Assembly (NCBI GenBank): GCA_036389035.1
Contig: DASVQQ010000033.1
Coordinates: 60,878-124,877 of the forward strand
DNA: 64,000 bases
Origin: Jatrophihabitans sp.
GTDB lineage: Bacteria > Actinomycetota > Actinomycetes > Mycobacteriales > Jatrophihabitantaceae
Direction of reading: 5' to 3'
How positions within the stretch are numbered: position 1 is the stretch's first letter; each line of letters begins with the position of its first letter. This document shows, one piece after another, positions 25,523-33,552 of the stretch. The notes under the pieces were generated by a model, which saw only the letters and a list, made by a program, of their open reading frames with translations, was not told the DNA's origin and searched no databases. Position numbers and translations under genes: made by a program.

Positions 25523-26851
25523 ATGACCGCCGAGACAACTTTCGAACTCGACCGACAGTACGTTTTCCACTCCTGGTCAGCACAGGCGGCCTTGAAACCC
25601 CTCGTCATCACCTCGGCGGCCGGCAGCTATGTCACCGACGGCGACGGCAACCAGTTGCTGGACCTGAGCTCGCAACTGGTGAACACCAACATCGGCCACC
25701 AGCATCCCAAGGTGGTCGCCGCGATCAAGGAGCAGGCCGACCTGCTGTGCACGATCGCCCCGCAGCACGCCAACGCCGCTCGCGGCGAGGCAGCCAAGAT
25801 GATCATCGAGCGGGCCCCGGCGAACATGGCCAAGGTGTTCTTCACCAACGCCGGCGCCGAGGCGGTGGAGTACGCCGTGCGGATGGCCCGGCTGCACACC
25901 GGGCGCCACAAGGTGCTCTCGACCTACCGCAGCTACCACGGCGGCACCCAGACCGCGGTGAACCTGACCGGTGACCCGCGCCGCTGGCCCAACGACCTCG
26001 GCGCGGCCGGCGCGGTGCACTTCTTCGGCCCGTTCCTGTACCGCTCCCCGTTCCACGCCAGCACCGAGGCCGAGGAGTGCGAGCGCGCGCTGGCGCACCT
26101 GGAGCAAGTGATCAGCTTCGAGGGGCCGGCCACGATCGCCGCGATCATCCTGGAGACCGTCCCCGGCACCGCGGGCATCATGCCGCCGCCGCCGGGATAC
26201 CTCGCGGGCGTGCGCGAGCTGTGCGACCGGTTCGGCATCGTCTACATCGCCGATGAGGTGATGTGCGGCTTCGGCCGGACCGGCCGCTGGTTCGCCGTCG
26301 ACAACTACGACGTGACACCAGATCTGATCGCCTTCGCCAAGGGGGTGAACTCCGGCTACGTCCCGCTCGGCGGCGTGATCATCTCCGAGCAGATCTGCCG
26401 GACGTTCGACGAGCGGGTCTTTCCCGGTGGGCTGACCTACTCGGGGCACCCGCTGGCCTGCGCGGCCGCGGTGGCCAGCATGACCGCGATGACCGAGGAG
26501 GGCATCGTCGAGAACGCGGCCAGGATCGGCGAGCAGGTCCTCGGCCCCGGGCTGCGGGAGCTGGCCGAGCGGCATCCGATGATCGGCGAGGTGCGCGGGC
26601 TGGGGGTGTTCTGGGCGCTGGACCTGGTCAAGGACCGGGCCACCCGCGAGCCGCTGGCCCCGTACGGCGGCAGCTCGCCGGCGATGACGGAGCTGGTCGG
26701 CGCCCTTCGGGCCAACGGCGTGCTGCCCTTCACCAACTACCACCGGCTGCACGTGGTGCCGCCCTGCACCATCACCGACGACGAGATGCGCCAGGGCCTG
26801 GCCGCGCTGGACAAGGCGCTGACCGCGGTCGGTCACCACTACGAGGGCTGA
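25523..26851 (+). CDS. Class III (omega) PLP aminotransferase
   Basis: A 442-residue aminotransferase with the class III signature: FFTNAGAEAVEYAVRMAR, YRSYHGGT, the cofactor aspartate strand VYIADEVMCGFGRTGRWFA, and the Schiff-base lysine in LIAFAKGVNSGYVPLGG (near residue 271). The N-terminal DRQYVFHSWSAQAALKPLVI resembles taurine/beta-alanine-pyruvate-type aminotransferases, so an omega-amino acid and pyruvate are the likeliest substrates. It is a single plus-strand unit, divergent from the DinB-fold gene. Confidence 0.87.
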   Translation: MTAETTFELDRQYVFHSWSAQAALKPLVITSAAGSYVTDGDGNQLLDLSSQLVNTNIGHQHPKVVAAIKEQADLLCTIAPQHANAARGEAAKMIIERAPANMAKVFFTNAGAEAVEYAVRMARLHTGRHKVLSTYRSYHGGTQTAVNLTGDPRRWPNDLGAAGAVHFFGPFLYRSPFHASTEAEECERALAHLEQVISFEGPATIAAIILETVPGTAGIMPPPPGYLAGVRELCDRFGIVYIADEVMCGFGRTGRWFAVDNYDVTPDLIAFAKGVNSGYVPLGGVIISEQICRTFDERVFPGGLTYSGHPLACAAAVASMTAMTEEGIVENAARIGEQVLGPGLRELAERHPMIGEVRGLGVFWALDLVKDRATREPLAPYGGSSPAMTELVGALRANGVLPFTNYHRLHVVPPCTITDDEMRQGLAALDKALTAVGHHYEG

Positions 26852-26861
26852 GTGGCTGGGG

Positions 26862-27038
26862 TCAGCGGGGTCGCTGCCGCGGGCGCGCGCACAGCATCCG
26901 CCGTGCTGGGCCCGGCCGCGGCCTACCGGGCCTGACCAGCGGAAACGCCGCGATGAACAGCCAGCTCAGCAGCCGGTCAGCGGCCAGTTCCTGCTCCACC
27001 TGGAGCAGCTTGGAGTTCTCTTCTTCCGACAGCGCCAT
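26862..27038 (-). CDS. Short DUF3040-like protein
   Basis: A 58-codon gene with a GGAG site six bases before its ATG. The N-terminal MALSEEENSKLLQVEQELAA is the hallmark opening of actinobacterial DUF3040 proteins, which are normally 100 residues or longer with two membrane helices. Here one hydrophobic stretch (LLSWLFIAAFPLV) is followed by an Arg/Pro-rich end read out of the 3' region of the aminotransferase locus, so it looks truncated or newly re-terminated. It converges on the class III aminotransferase gene with a 10-base gap. Function unknown. Confidence 0.55.
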   Translation of the reverse strand: MALSEEENSKLLQVEQELAADRLLSWLFIAAFPLVRPGRPRPGPARRMLCARPRQRPR

Positions 27039-27271
27039 GAGGTTCTCCGGCGAAGGGCGAAGCCCGAACGCCCCAGGCGCTCGGGTCGATCTGGTCGCGG
27101 CTTCTCAGCGATTGGCTCGGCGGACGTGAGATCGCTTCTTGGCCCTCATCGCCGGAACAGGTCTCTACCCATACTCCCAAATCTGGGAGGAAGCAAATCA
27201 GAAAGGCGCCGGCCGGCTCGGTCCCGGAGCACTCGTTGCTGGCGGCGCGGCCGGTGGTTAGCGTCGATCGC

Positions 27272-27742
27272 ATGAAGCTGTCCACCGGCCTGCTGCTCGG
27301 CGCCGCCGCCGGAGCCGCCGGAACCACCGCACTGAACACCGTCACCTACCTCGACATGGCGGTCCGCGGCCGTCCGACCAGCAGCACCCCGCAGGAGAGT
27401 GTCGAGCGGCTGTCCACCCGGCTGAAGCTGCCCGTCCCGGGGGACGGCGAGGCACGGGAGAACCGGGTGGCCGGCCTCGGCCCGTTGCTCGGAGTGGCGG
27501 CCGGGGTGGGAGTGGGCGCGATGCTCGGACTGGTTCGGGCGGCGGGCTGGCGGCCGGGCCCGGGAGCGGCTGTCGCGGCCGCCACGACCGGTGCGCTGAT
27601 CGCGGGCAACGCTCCGATGACGCTGCTCGGAGTCACCGACCCGCGGTCCTGGTCGGCGGCCGACTGGGCTGCCGACGCCGCGCCGCACCTGGCCTACGGG
27701 GTGGTGACCGCCGCGGTGCTGAACCGGCTTATCAGGGCGTGA
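27272..27742 (+). CDS. Hypothetical membrane protein
   Basis: 156 residues from the ATG at 27272. There are about four hydrophobic segments: a glycine-rich N-terminal helix (LLLGAAAGAAGTTALNTV), GLGPLLGVAAGVGVGAMLGLVRA, AAVAAATTGALIAGNAPM, and a final one in HLAYGVVTAAVLNRLI. The HLAYGVVTA ending resembles small actinobacterial YqhR/DUF1440-like membrane proteins, but I cannot name the family. No operon partner is evident. Confidence 0.6.
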   Translation: MKLSTGLLLGAAAGAAGTTALNTVTYLDMAVRGRPTSSTPQESVERLSTRLKLPVPGDGEARENRVAGLGPLLGVAAGVGVGAMLGLVRAAGWRPGPGAAVAAATTGALIAGNAPMTLLGVTDPRSWSAADWAADAAPHLAYGVVTAAVLNRLIRA

Positions 27743-27891
27743 TCGCCGGTAACGGACGGCACGGAGCGAGATATGCCCGTCGAAGTTAGTTCCACCTATG
27801 GCGCACCGGTCCCCGCGCGAGGACGATGAGCGAGCCGCCACTTTCCGGCAGGGGAAGGCAGGCGAGGACCGCTGTTGATGGGGGAACCGCA

Positions 27892-28299
27892 ATGGATATC
27901 GCGAACTTGCCGGAACTACGCGAAGCTCGACGGATCTTCGAGGAGAAGTGGAGGGCGAAGTATCCGAGTACCCAACCACCAGCGCTGTCACCAGCACACC
28001 CGGACGATCCGCTGTGGCGTGAGGCGGACCAGATGATGGATGTCGCGCTTGCGCAGGCCTATCAAAACCTGGCGTCCAACCCGGATTACAAAACCGCCGT
28101 GTCCGCGCCGACCTGGACGGCGCTCCCGGGTTACATCGGGTGCCCGAAGAACCACACCTTCGCGATGTCCGATCTCTACTGTCCCCGGTGCGGCGCAGGC
28201 CCGGTCCCGCAGCATGTCCGCCTGCAGGCCGAGGAAGCCGCCAGGCGGTTGGGGGAGCGTGCCGGTGTGGCGCTCATGCGAATCGGAGGCATTTCGTGA
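27892..28299 (+). CDS. Zinc-ribbon protein coupled to a CHAP-domain protein
   Basis: 135 residues from the ATG at 27892, preceded by GGGGGAA. The N-terminal half is helical and charged (NLPELREARRIFEEKWRAKY). The C-terminal part carries C-x3-H...C-x2-C (GCPKNHTFAMSDLYCPRCG), a zinc-ribbon-like arrangement, followed by a short helix. No signal peptide or membrane segment. The stop overlaps the GTG of the CHAP-domain gene (GTGA), so the two are made together and probably act together. I do not recognise the family. A regulator, chaperone or immunity partner of the CHAP protein is conceivable but unsupported. Confidence 0.65.
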   Translation: MDIANLPELREARRIFEEKWRAKYPSTQPPALSPAHPDDPLWREADQMMDVALAQAYQNLASNPDYKTAVSAPTWTALPGYIGCPKNHTFAMSDLYCPRCGAGPVPQHVRLQAEEAARRLGERAGVALMRIGGIS

Positions 28300-28877
28300 G
28301 CACGCAGGACACACCACCGGACGCCCTGGTCGACGTCGAACCGGTCGACTCGCCGCAGCAGCCACCTCCAACCCACGCCGCGTTCGCCGAGGCTGTCGAG
28401 GTCGACCTCGACACCACCGAGGATTCAGTCCGCTCCCTGACGGCCTCGATCGATCCACGGGTGATGGAGGCACTGCGTTACGCCGGCGCCGAGCTTCGGG
28501 CCGGCGTCTGCGAGCAGGGCGACGACGGTGGTGTGCCGCATCAGCGATATGTCCGCTGGTTCGGCAACTACCCGGCCAGCCCGTGGTGCGCGTACTTCGT
28601 GTCGTGGTGCTGGGACAACGCCACCGACCGCAACCGGCGCACCCCGTGGGACACCCCCGGCTATGTGCCGTCCGTCCGCTCGTGGGCGTCGCGGCACGGC
28701 AAGCTCGTGAGCCGGCCACAGACCGGCGATGTTTTCGGCGTCGAGGGCGAGCACATGGGATGGGTGTGGTCAGCAGGCGGCGGTAACATCGTCACCATCG
28801 AAGGCAACACCTCGAGCGGCTGTGTGCGCAGTAATCGACGCTCCACATCCGGACTCTGGTTCGCGCGGATCGCGTAA
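28296..28877 (+). CDS. CHAP-domain (NlpC/P60-like) protein without signal peptide
   Basis: 193 residues from the GTG at 28296, seven bases after GGAGG. The N-terminal 50 residues are acidic and Pro-rich. The CHAP fold follows, with the catalytic cysteine C98 (SPWCAYFVSWCWDNA), the histidine H153 (GEHMGWVWS) and a polar third residue in IVTIEGNTSSG. CHAP enzymes cleave peptidoglycan peptides or related amides. There is no Sec or Tat signal, which is unusual for a wall hydrolase and leaves export by another route, phage-like release or a cytoplasmic substrate open. Coupled to the zinc-ribbon gene. Confidence 0.72.
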   Translation: MSTQDTPPDALVDVEPVDSPQQPPPTHAAFAEAVEVDLDTTEDSVRSLTASIDPRVMEALRYAGAELRAGVCEQGDDGGVPHQRYVRWFGNYPASPWCAYFVSWCWDNATDRNRRTPWDTPGYVPSVRSWASRHGKLVSRPQTGDVFGVEGEHMGWVWSAGGGNIVTIEGNTSSGCVRSNRRSTSGLWFARIA

Positions 28878-28915
28878 CGCGCGACAAGCGGTGTGGCACA
28901 CCCTGCGCTTCCGAG

Positions 28916-29635
28916 TCACTGGAGGCGGGGGAGCTCCAGAGTGCCGGTGTCGGCGACGTCGGCGGCGATGTCGGACAGCTTGCGGTGGCTGTGCTGGCTG
29001 GTGATGCGCAGCAGGTCGAAGGCCTGTTGACGGCTGATCTTGTGCTGAGTCATCAGCACGCCCATCGCCACCCCGATCTCGCGGTTGCTGGCAAGCGCGC
29101 GCGTCAGGTGGGCGGCGGTCTCGCCGCGTTGCATGGCCGACACCGCCAGGGCGCCGTGGGTGGCCAGCAGCAGCCCGACCGTCCGGTCGTGCTCGTCGAA
29201 GGCGTTCGGCTTGCCGGAGTAGAAGTTCAGGCCGGCGATCAGGTCGTCGTCCTCCAGGAACATCCGGAAGGACAGCATGCTCATCACGCCGCACTCGTGA
29301 GCGGCGCGCGGGCCGAATCCGGGCCAGCGTTCCTCGTTGGCGAGGTCGCCGGTGACGAAGGTGGTGTTCTCGAGGATGGCATCGACGCACGGCCCGTAGC
29401 CGAGTTCGTACTGGATCGAGTCGACGTTCAGCGGCACCTCGCTGGTGGCGGCGACGGTCTTGAACTTGTCGGGCCGGCCGCGGGTGATCGCGGCATGCTC
29501 GGCTCCTTGCACCACCTGCACGCCATTGCTGGTGATCGCCTGCAGCACGTCATCGGCGGGGCCGGGCTCTACCAGGTGGGGTTCCAGGCTGGTGAACACC
29601 TCGGCCAACTGCTGCAGGGTCGGTTCGTTAGCCAT
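28916..29635 (-). CDS. GAF-ANTAR transcription antitermination regulator
   Basis: A 239-residue protein with an N-terminal GAF sensor (about 20-165, including GYGPCVDAILENTTFVTGDL and GVMSMLSFRMFLEDDDLIAG) and a C-terminal ANTAR RNA-binding domain (LASNREIGVAMGVLMTQHKI, then SRQQAFDLLRITSQHSHRKL, about 180-230). ANTAR proteins bind paired hairpins in mRNA leaders and prevent termination. Actinobacterial GAF-ANTAR proteins often respond to starvation or redox cues. It is a monocistronic unit; its RNA target is not evident in this window. Confidence 0.88.
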   Translation of the reverse strand: MANEPTLQQLAEVFTSLEPHLVEPGPADDVLQAITSNGVQVVQGAEHAAITRGRPDKFKTVAATSEVPLNVDSIQYELGYGPCVDAILENTTFVTGDLANEERWPGFGPRAAHECGVMSMLSFRMFLEDDDLIAGLNFYSGKPNAFDEHDRTVGLLLATHGALAVSAMQRGETAAHLTRALASNREIGVAMGVLMTQHKISRQQAFDLLRITSQHSHRKLSDIAADVADTGTLELPRLQ

Positions 29636-29791
29636 CGGATCGTGCGGATTCGGCGCTGGTTCTGATCACTAGTGTCCTCAATAAAACGTCGTCAGCTGAA
29701 TTAGCCGGTTCGCCAGCGCCCGCCGGGCTGGCGAAGAAGACACTTTCTGCCTCTGTCGGGCGACTCTACGCTTGTCGCCCGCCAGGACGGC

Positions 29792-30328
29792 TCAGACCGG
29801 CAGCTTGTCCCGCAGTGTGTGGGTCGCCGACTGCAGCGCGAGTTCGGTGTCGCGACGCAGGCCGGTCGCGGCGTGGCTGAGCACCCGTGGGGTGCGCCGG
29901 GCCCACCAGGTCAGCGAGGGCCGGCCTTCGGTGTCGACGGCGGCCAGCAGCAGGCCACCGAGCAGGCCGGCGCTCTTCATCAACTGGTGACGCTGCTGGG
30001 TCCGCCGGATCGGGTCCTGCTCCTCCCAGAACGGGTGGTCGGCGATCGTGGTCGGCACCAGGCTGGCTGCCAGCACGGTGGCCGACAGCCGCGGGAACTT
30101 GCCGAAGGCGAGCATCGAACCGGCGACCACCTTGGCAGCGGCGTCGATCTTGACCACCTGCTCGGTGTTGGACAGCTGCGGGAACCGGCTGATCAGCGGG
30201 GTCACCACCGGTTCAGCGGCGGCAACCCGCTGGGCCGGCTTGCGGAGGGTGCTGACGCCACCGGTGATGAAAGCGGCGGCGAGCAGAGGACGGGCGATCG
30301 CGCGAACCAGAAGCATGCACCCCATCAT
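29792..30328 (-). CDS. DoxX-family membrane protein
   Basis: 178 residues (an ATG at 30316 four codons later is an alternative start). It opens with the DoxX-type helix ARPLLAAAFITGGVSTLRKP, then has VVAGSMLAFGKFPRLSATVLAASLVPTT and the ADHPFWEEQDPIRRTQQRHQLMKSAGLLGGLLLA segment typical of actinobacterial DoxX proteins. About four membrane helices. Members sit in complexes linked to thiol/oxidative defence in mycobacteria; here there is no partner gene, so the role is open. Confidence 0.8.
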   Translation of the reverse strand: MMGCMLLVRAIARPLLAAAFITGGVSTLRKPAQRVAAAEPVVTPLISRFPQLSNTEQVVKIDAAAKVVAGSMLAFGKFPRLSATVLAASLVPTTIADHPFWEEQDPIRRTQQRHQLMKSAGLLGGLLLAAVDTEGRPSLTWWARRTPRVLSHAATGLRRDTELALQSATHTLRDKLPV

Positions 30329-30374
30329 GCATGCTTGCCGACGTTGCCGTCACCCCGGCCCTGGCACCCGGCGA

Positions 30375-31490
30375 TCACCGCTGCAGCCGGGCCGCCAGCG
30401 CGTTGCCGAGCCGCAGCCCGGACAGGAACGCCGCCTCCACCCGCGGCCGCGGCGACCAGCTGTCACCGCAGGCGCCGACCCTGCTCGGCCACAGCTGAAA
30501 GGCAGCCGTTCGCCCGGCTGCGGGCTTGGCGTGCGGCCACTGGTCCAGGCGCGTCCAGGACGGGGCCGCGCTGATGCCGAGCACCTGGCTCAGCGCCCGC
30601 ACCAGCTGCTCGACGGCCTCGGCGGGCTGGTCGTCTTGCGCGGGCTGGTCGTCTTGCGCGGGCCGGTCGTCTTGCGCGGGCTGGTCGGGCCGGCCCAGCT
30701 GCCTCGCCGTCCAGGACGTGGTGGAGTGGGCGACCAGCACCGGCGCCCCGTCGCCACGCCGGCTGCCGTCGTCGGCGATCCAGGACAGCCGCTCGTCGCC
30801 GTTGACGAAGACGCCGTCCAGCGGGTCCCAGTCGCGCTCCGGCCAGCCCGCGCTGAGCGCCAGCACCGGCTCGAACCCCGCGTACAGCCCGGCCCGCTCG
30901 GCGGCCAGGTCCGGATGCAGGATGGCCCTGGCCTGCGGGTCGGGCATCGCCAGCACCACCGCGGCCGCCGGCCGGCCGTCCACCGCGAGCCGACCGCCCG
31001 CCGCCAGCCGTCCGCTCCCCGCCAGCCGTCCGCTCCCCGCCAGCCGACCGCCCGCCGCCAGCCGGCCGTCCGCCGCCAGCTCAGGGCCGGCGGGTGCGAC
31101 CTGCCCGACCTCGCACTGCTCGATCCGCAGGTCCGCGCCGCCGGCCAGGTCCCTCACCAACGCCTGCAGGCCGGCGGGCGCCGCCCAGCGCGGCGGGCCG
31201 CTGCTCCTGCCTTGAAACGTCCCGTCGGCATAGACCTCGAAGGTGTCGGTCCACGGCCGCGCCAGGCCCCGCCGCTGCCAGTCCCGCACTACCTCTCCGA
31301 AGCGGTCATCGGACACCGTGAAGTACGAGGCGCCGGTGTCGACCGGACGTCCGGCGAGTTCAGCGCTGGCCATCCGGCCGCCGGGCTGCCCGTCCCGCTC
31401 CAGCACCAGCACTGCCACGCCGGCATCGGCAAGCGCCCGGGCGCACGAGATGCCCGCGATTCCAGCACCCACCACGATTACCGGGTCCAT
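30375..31490 (-). CDS. Renalase-like NAD(P)/FAD-dependent oxidoreductase with repeat insertions
   Basis: 371 residues from the ATG at 31490. The N-terminal FAD fold is PVIVVGAGIAGISCARALADAG, followed by the LERDGQPGGRMAS loop and DTGASYFTVSDDRF typical of renalase/amine-oxidase-like flavoproteins. The C-terminal end, CGDSWSPRPRVEAAFLSGLRLGNALAARL, closes the FAD site. Two low-complexity in-frame insertions interrupt the chain: a series of GRLA(A/G)(G/S)-type hexapeptides near residues 155-190, and DQPAQD-type repeats near 275-300. Both are encoded by tandem DNA repeats and likely form surface loops. The substrate is unknown. Confidence 0.8.
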   Translation of the reverse strand: MDPVIVVGAGIAGISCARALADAGVAVLVLERDGQPGGRMASAELAGRPVDTGASYFTVSDDRFGEVVRDWQRRGLARPWTDTFEVYADGTFQGRSSGPPRWAAPAGLQALVRDLAGGADLRIEQCEVGQVAPAGPELAADGRLAAGGRLAGSGRLAGSGRLAAGGRLAVDGRPAAAVVLAMPDPQARAILHPDLAAERAGLYAGFEPVLALSAGWPERDWDPLDGVFVNGDERLSWIADDGSRRGDGAPVLVAHSTTSWTARQLGRPDQPAQDDRPAQDDQPAQDDQPAEAVEQLVRALSQVLGISAAPSWTRLDQWPHAKPAAGRTAAFQLWPSRVGACGDSWSPRPRVEAAFLSGLRLGNALAARLQR

Positions 31491-31512
31491 CCCGCCAGCC
31501 TGCCAGCCACCC

Positions 31513-31572
31513 GGCCGGTGACGCACGTCGGTGGCCGGTGACGCACGCCGGCGACCGGTGACGCCCGCCCGG
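31513..31572. repeat. Three tandem 20-bp units
   Basis: GGCCGGTGACGCACGTCGGT at 31513 is followed without gap by two variants at 31533 and 31553 that keep CCGGTGACGC. They fill the region upstream of the oxidoreductase start, on the other side of which the VOC genes begin. Confidence 0.75.
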
Positions 31573-31624
31573 GCGCTGTGCGAGGCCGTCGCGCAGGTTC
31601 AGTAGGCGGTGGCATGATCGCCAG

Positions 31625-32062
31625 ATGCCGATCACCACCGCCTACTCCCACGTCCGCCTGACCGTGACCGACATCAAGCGGTCCCGCGCCTTCTACGAGT
31701 CGGTGTTCGGGATGCCGATCGCCCTGGAGGTGCCCGAAGACGCCGACGAGGCGACTCGCGAGCAGCTGAGCTTTCTGTACGGCGGCGTGATCTACCGGGT
31801 CGGCGCCGCCCTGTTCGGCCTGCGCCCGGCGGCGCCGGCGGGGGACCGGTTCGACGAGAACCGGGTGGGCCTGGACCACCTCGCCTTCCTGGTCGACGGG
31901 CTCAGCGACCTGGAGGACATCCAGCGGTCACTGGACGGGCTCGGGATCACCCACGCCGGGATCAAGGACATCGGGCTCGCCCACATCCTGGAATTCCGCG
32001 ACCCGGACAACATCGCCCTGGAGATGTACGCCTGGAAGCCGGGACGCCCGCCGTTCAACTAG
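31625..32062 (+). CDS. VOC-superfamily (glyoxalase-like) protein, first copy
   Basis: A 145-residue vicinal-oxygen-chelate protein with two beta-alpha-beta-beta-beta modules: SHVRLTVTDIKRSRAFYESV at the start, and a second module from GLDHLAFLVDGLSDLEDIQ to ILEFRDPDNIALEMYAW. The metal ligands expected of the fold are supplied by the first-strand His (H8 in YSHVRL), H in GLDHLAF and E in IALEMY. It has a close paralogue 80 bases downstream with the same sequence framework. Function (bleomycin-resistance-like binding, dioxygenase or isomerase) cannot be assigned. Confidence 0.82.
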   Translation: MPITTAYSHVRLTVTDIKRSRAFYESVFGMPIALEVPEDADEATREQLSFLYGGVIYRVGAALFGLRPAAPAGDRFDENRVGLDHLAFLVDGLSDLEDIQRSLDGLGITHAGIKDIGLAHILEFRDPDNIALEMYAWKPGRPPFN

Positions 32063-32141
32063 GCCCGTTCGACCAGCCCGCCGTTCCCTCTCGCGCACGG
32101 CCGGAGTGGCGTCGGTGGCCGGTGGTGATCAGCATCTACCC

Positions 32142-32585
32142 ATGCCGATCCCCACCACCTCCTATGCCCACGTCCGCCTGACCGTGACCGACATGAAGCG
32201 GTCCCGGGCCTTCTACGACGAGGTGTTCGGGCTGCCGGTGGCCTTCGAGGTTCCCGAGGACGCCGACGAGGCGACCCGCGAGCAGCTGGCCTTCGTGTTC
32301 GACGGGGTCATCTACGCCATCGGGGACAGCCACTTCGGGGTGCGTCCGGGCGCGCCGCCAGGGGATCGTTTCGATGAGAACCGGGTGGGCCTGGATCACG
32401 TCAGCTTCGCGGTCGGCAGCCTCGCCGACCTGGAGAACACCGTCCGGGTGCTGGAGGGCCTCGGAGTCAGCCATGCCGGGATCAAGGACTTCGGCCCGGT
32501 CCACCTGCTGGGTTTCCGGGACCCGGACAACATCGCGCTGGAGCTGTCCGCGCCGAGGGCGGCCGACGCGCCACCGTCGAGCTGA
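32142..32585 (+). CDS. VOC-superfamily protein, second copy
   Basis: 147 residues from the ATG at 32142. Aligned with its upstream neighbour it keeps the same motifs (YAHVRLTVTDMKRSRAFYDEV, VPEDADEATREQLAFVF, GLDHVSFAVGSLADLE, LGFRDPDNIALEL) and the same three potential metal ligands. The two genes arose by tandem duplication. The second copy differs in the middle loop (YAIGDSHFGVRPGAPPG against YRVGAALFGLRPAAPAG), which could alter ligand choice. Confidence 0.82.
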   Translation: MPIPTTSYAHVRLTVTDMKRSRAFYDEVFGLPVAFEVPEDADEATREQLAFVFDGVIYAIGDSHFGVRPGAPPGDRFDENRVGLDHVSFAVGSLADLENTVRVLEGLGVSHAGIKDFGPVHLLGFRDPDNIALELSAPRAADAPPSS

Positions 32586-32663
32586 GGCGAACCGGGCCGG
32601 CGGGCCGCTGGGACAAGGCGGTCCGACTCTGATTCCCACTGGCCCAGGACGTACCGTGGTGGC

Positions 32664-33206
32664 GTGTCCGGACGCCCTGGCAAGCTGACGCTGCTGCAGC
32701 CGAAGTGGCTGCTGCTGCACCTTGTCACGCTCGCGGTGTGCGGTGGGATGATCTGGCTCGGGTACTGGCAGTGGCGCGCTGCCGTCCGGCGCAACGACGA
32801 CCTGCGCAATTACGCCTACGCCCTGCAGTGGTGGGCCTTCGTCGGCTTCACGGTGCTGATGTGGTTCCGGATCGTCCACGATCACCTGCGGCCGGACCGG
32901 CACGCCAACAGATCGCAGGATGTCAGTGCTCAGGACGTCAGTGCCCACGGCGGCGGTGCTCGGGAGGCCGACGCTGGGAAGGTCAGTGCCCAGAACGGCG
33001 GTGCTCGGGACGCCGGTGCTCCGGACGGCGTCACCCCTGATGGCCGGGCGCGGCAGGCGGGGGCTCAGCAGCAGGCAGCGAACCGGTACCGCGGCTACAC
33101 CCCGCCGCCACCGCCTGACCCGGAACTCGAGACCGATCCGGAGCGGCGCAGACTCAACGCCTACCTGGCGCGCCTGAGCGCCGCTGACCGAGAGGCTGCC
33201 GAGTGA
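32664..33206 (+). CDS. Two-helix membrane protein with repetitive linker
   Basis: A 180-residue protein: two membrane helices (WLLLHLVTLAVCGGMIWLGYW, about 18-38, and AYALQWWAFVGFTVLMWFRI, about 52-70), then a low-complexity region of SAQD/GGAR-type repeats (about 85-130) and a conserved end PPPPPDPELETDPERRRLNAYLARLSAADREA. The helices with WYWQW-like aromatics resemble actinobacterial partners of DUF3817 proteins. It overlaps the DUF3817 gene by four bases (GTGA). Function unknown. Confidence 0.7.
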   Translation: MSGRPGKLTLLQPKWLLLHLVTLAVCGGMIWLGYWQWRAAVRRNDDLRNYAYALQWWAFVGFTVLMWFRIVHDHLRPDRHANRSQDVSAQDVSAHGGGAREADAGKVSAQNGGARDAGAPDGVTPDGRARQAGAQQQAANRYRGYTPPPPPDPELETDPERRRLNAYLARLSAADREAAE

Positions 33207-33547
33207 CGGGCACCAGCACCACCACGACCGCCGGCCAGCGCGGGCTGTCCGGGGCGTTCCTGCGCTACCGGATCCTCGCCTTCATCACCGGCGTGCTGCT
33301 CATCCTGCTGGTCTTCGTGGCCCTGCCGATGAAGTACCTCGGTGACAACGAGGGGCCGACCTCGCTGATCGGCACCGCGCACGGCTTCCTGTTCATGGTG
33401 TACCTGGTGACCGCCCTGGACCTGGGCATCCGGCTGCGCTGGGCCTGGCTCAAGCTGGGCCTGGTGATGCTGGCCGGCACCGTGCCGTTCGCCTCGTTCG
33501 TCGCCGAGCGCCGCGCCAACCAGGAGGTACGCGCGCGCCTGGGCTGA
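33203..33547 (+). CDS. DUF3817 integral membrane protein
   Basis: A 114-residue protein with three membrane helices and the DUF3817 pattern: YRILAFITGVLLILLVFVALPMKY, then the AHGFLFMVYLVTALDLGIRLRW signature, and a final helix with TVPFASFVAERRA. Function unknown. Translationally coupled to the upstream two-helix protein, so the pair probably forms one membrane complex. It converges on the ECF sigma gene with a 5-base gap. Confidence 0.85.
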   Translation: MTGTSTTTTAGQRGLSGAFLRYRILAFITGVLLILLVFVALPMKYLGDNEGPTSLIGTAHGFLFMVYLVTALDLGIRLRWAWLKLGLVMLAGTVPFASFVAERRANQEVRARLG

Positions 33548-33552
33548 GCCGC

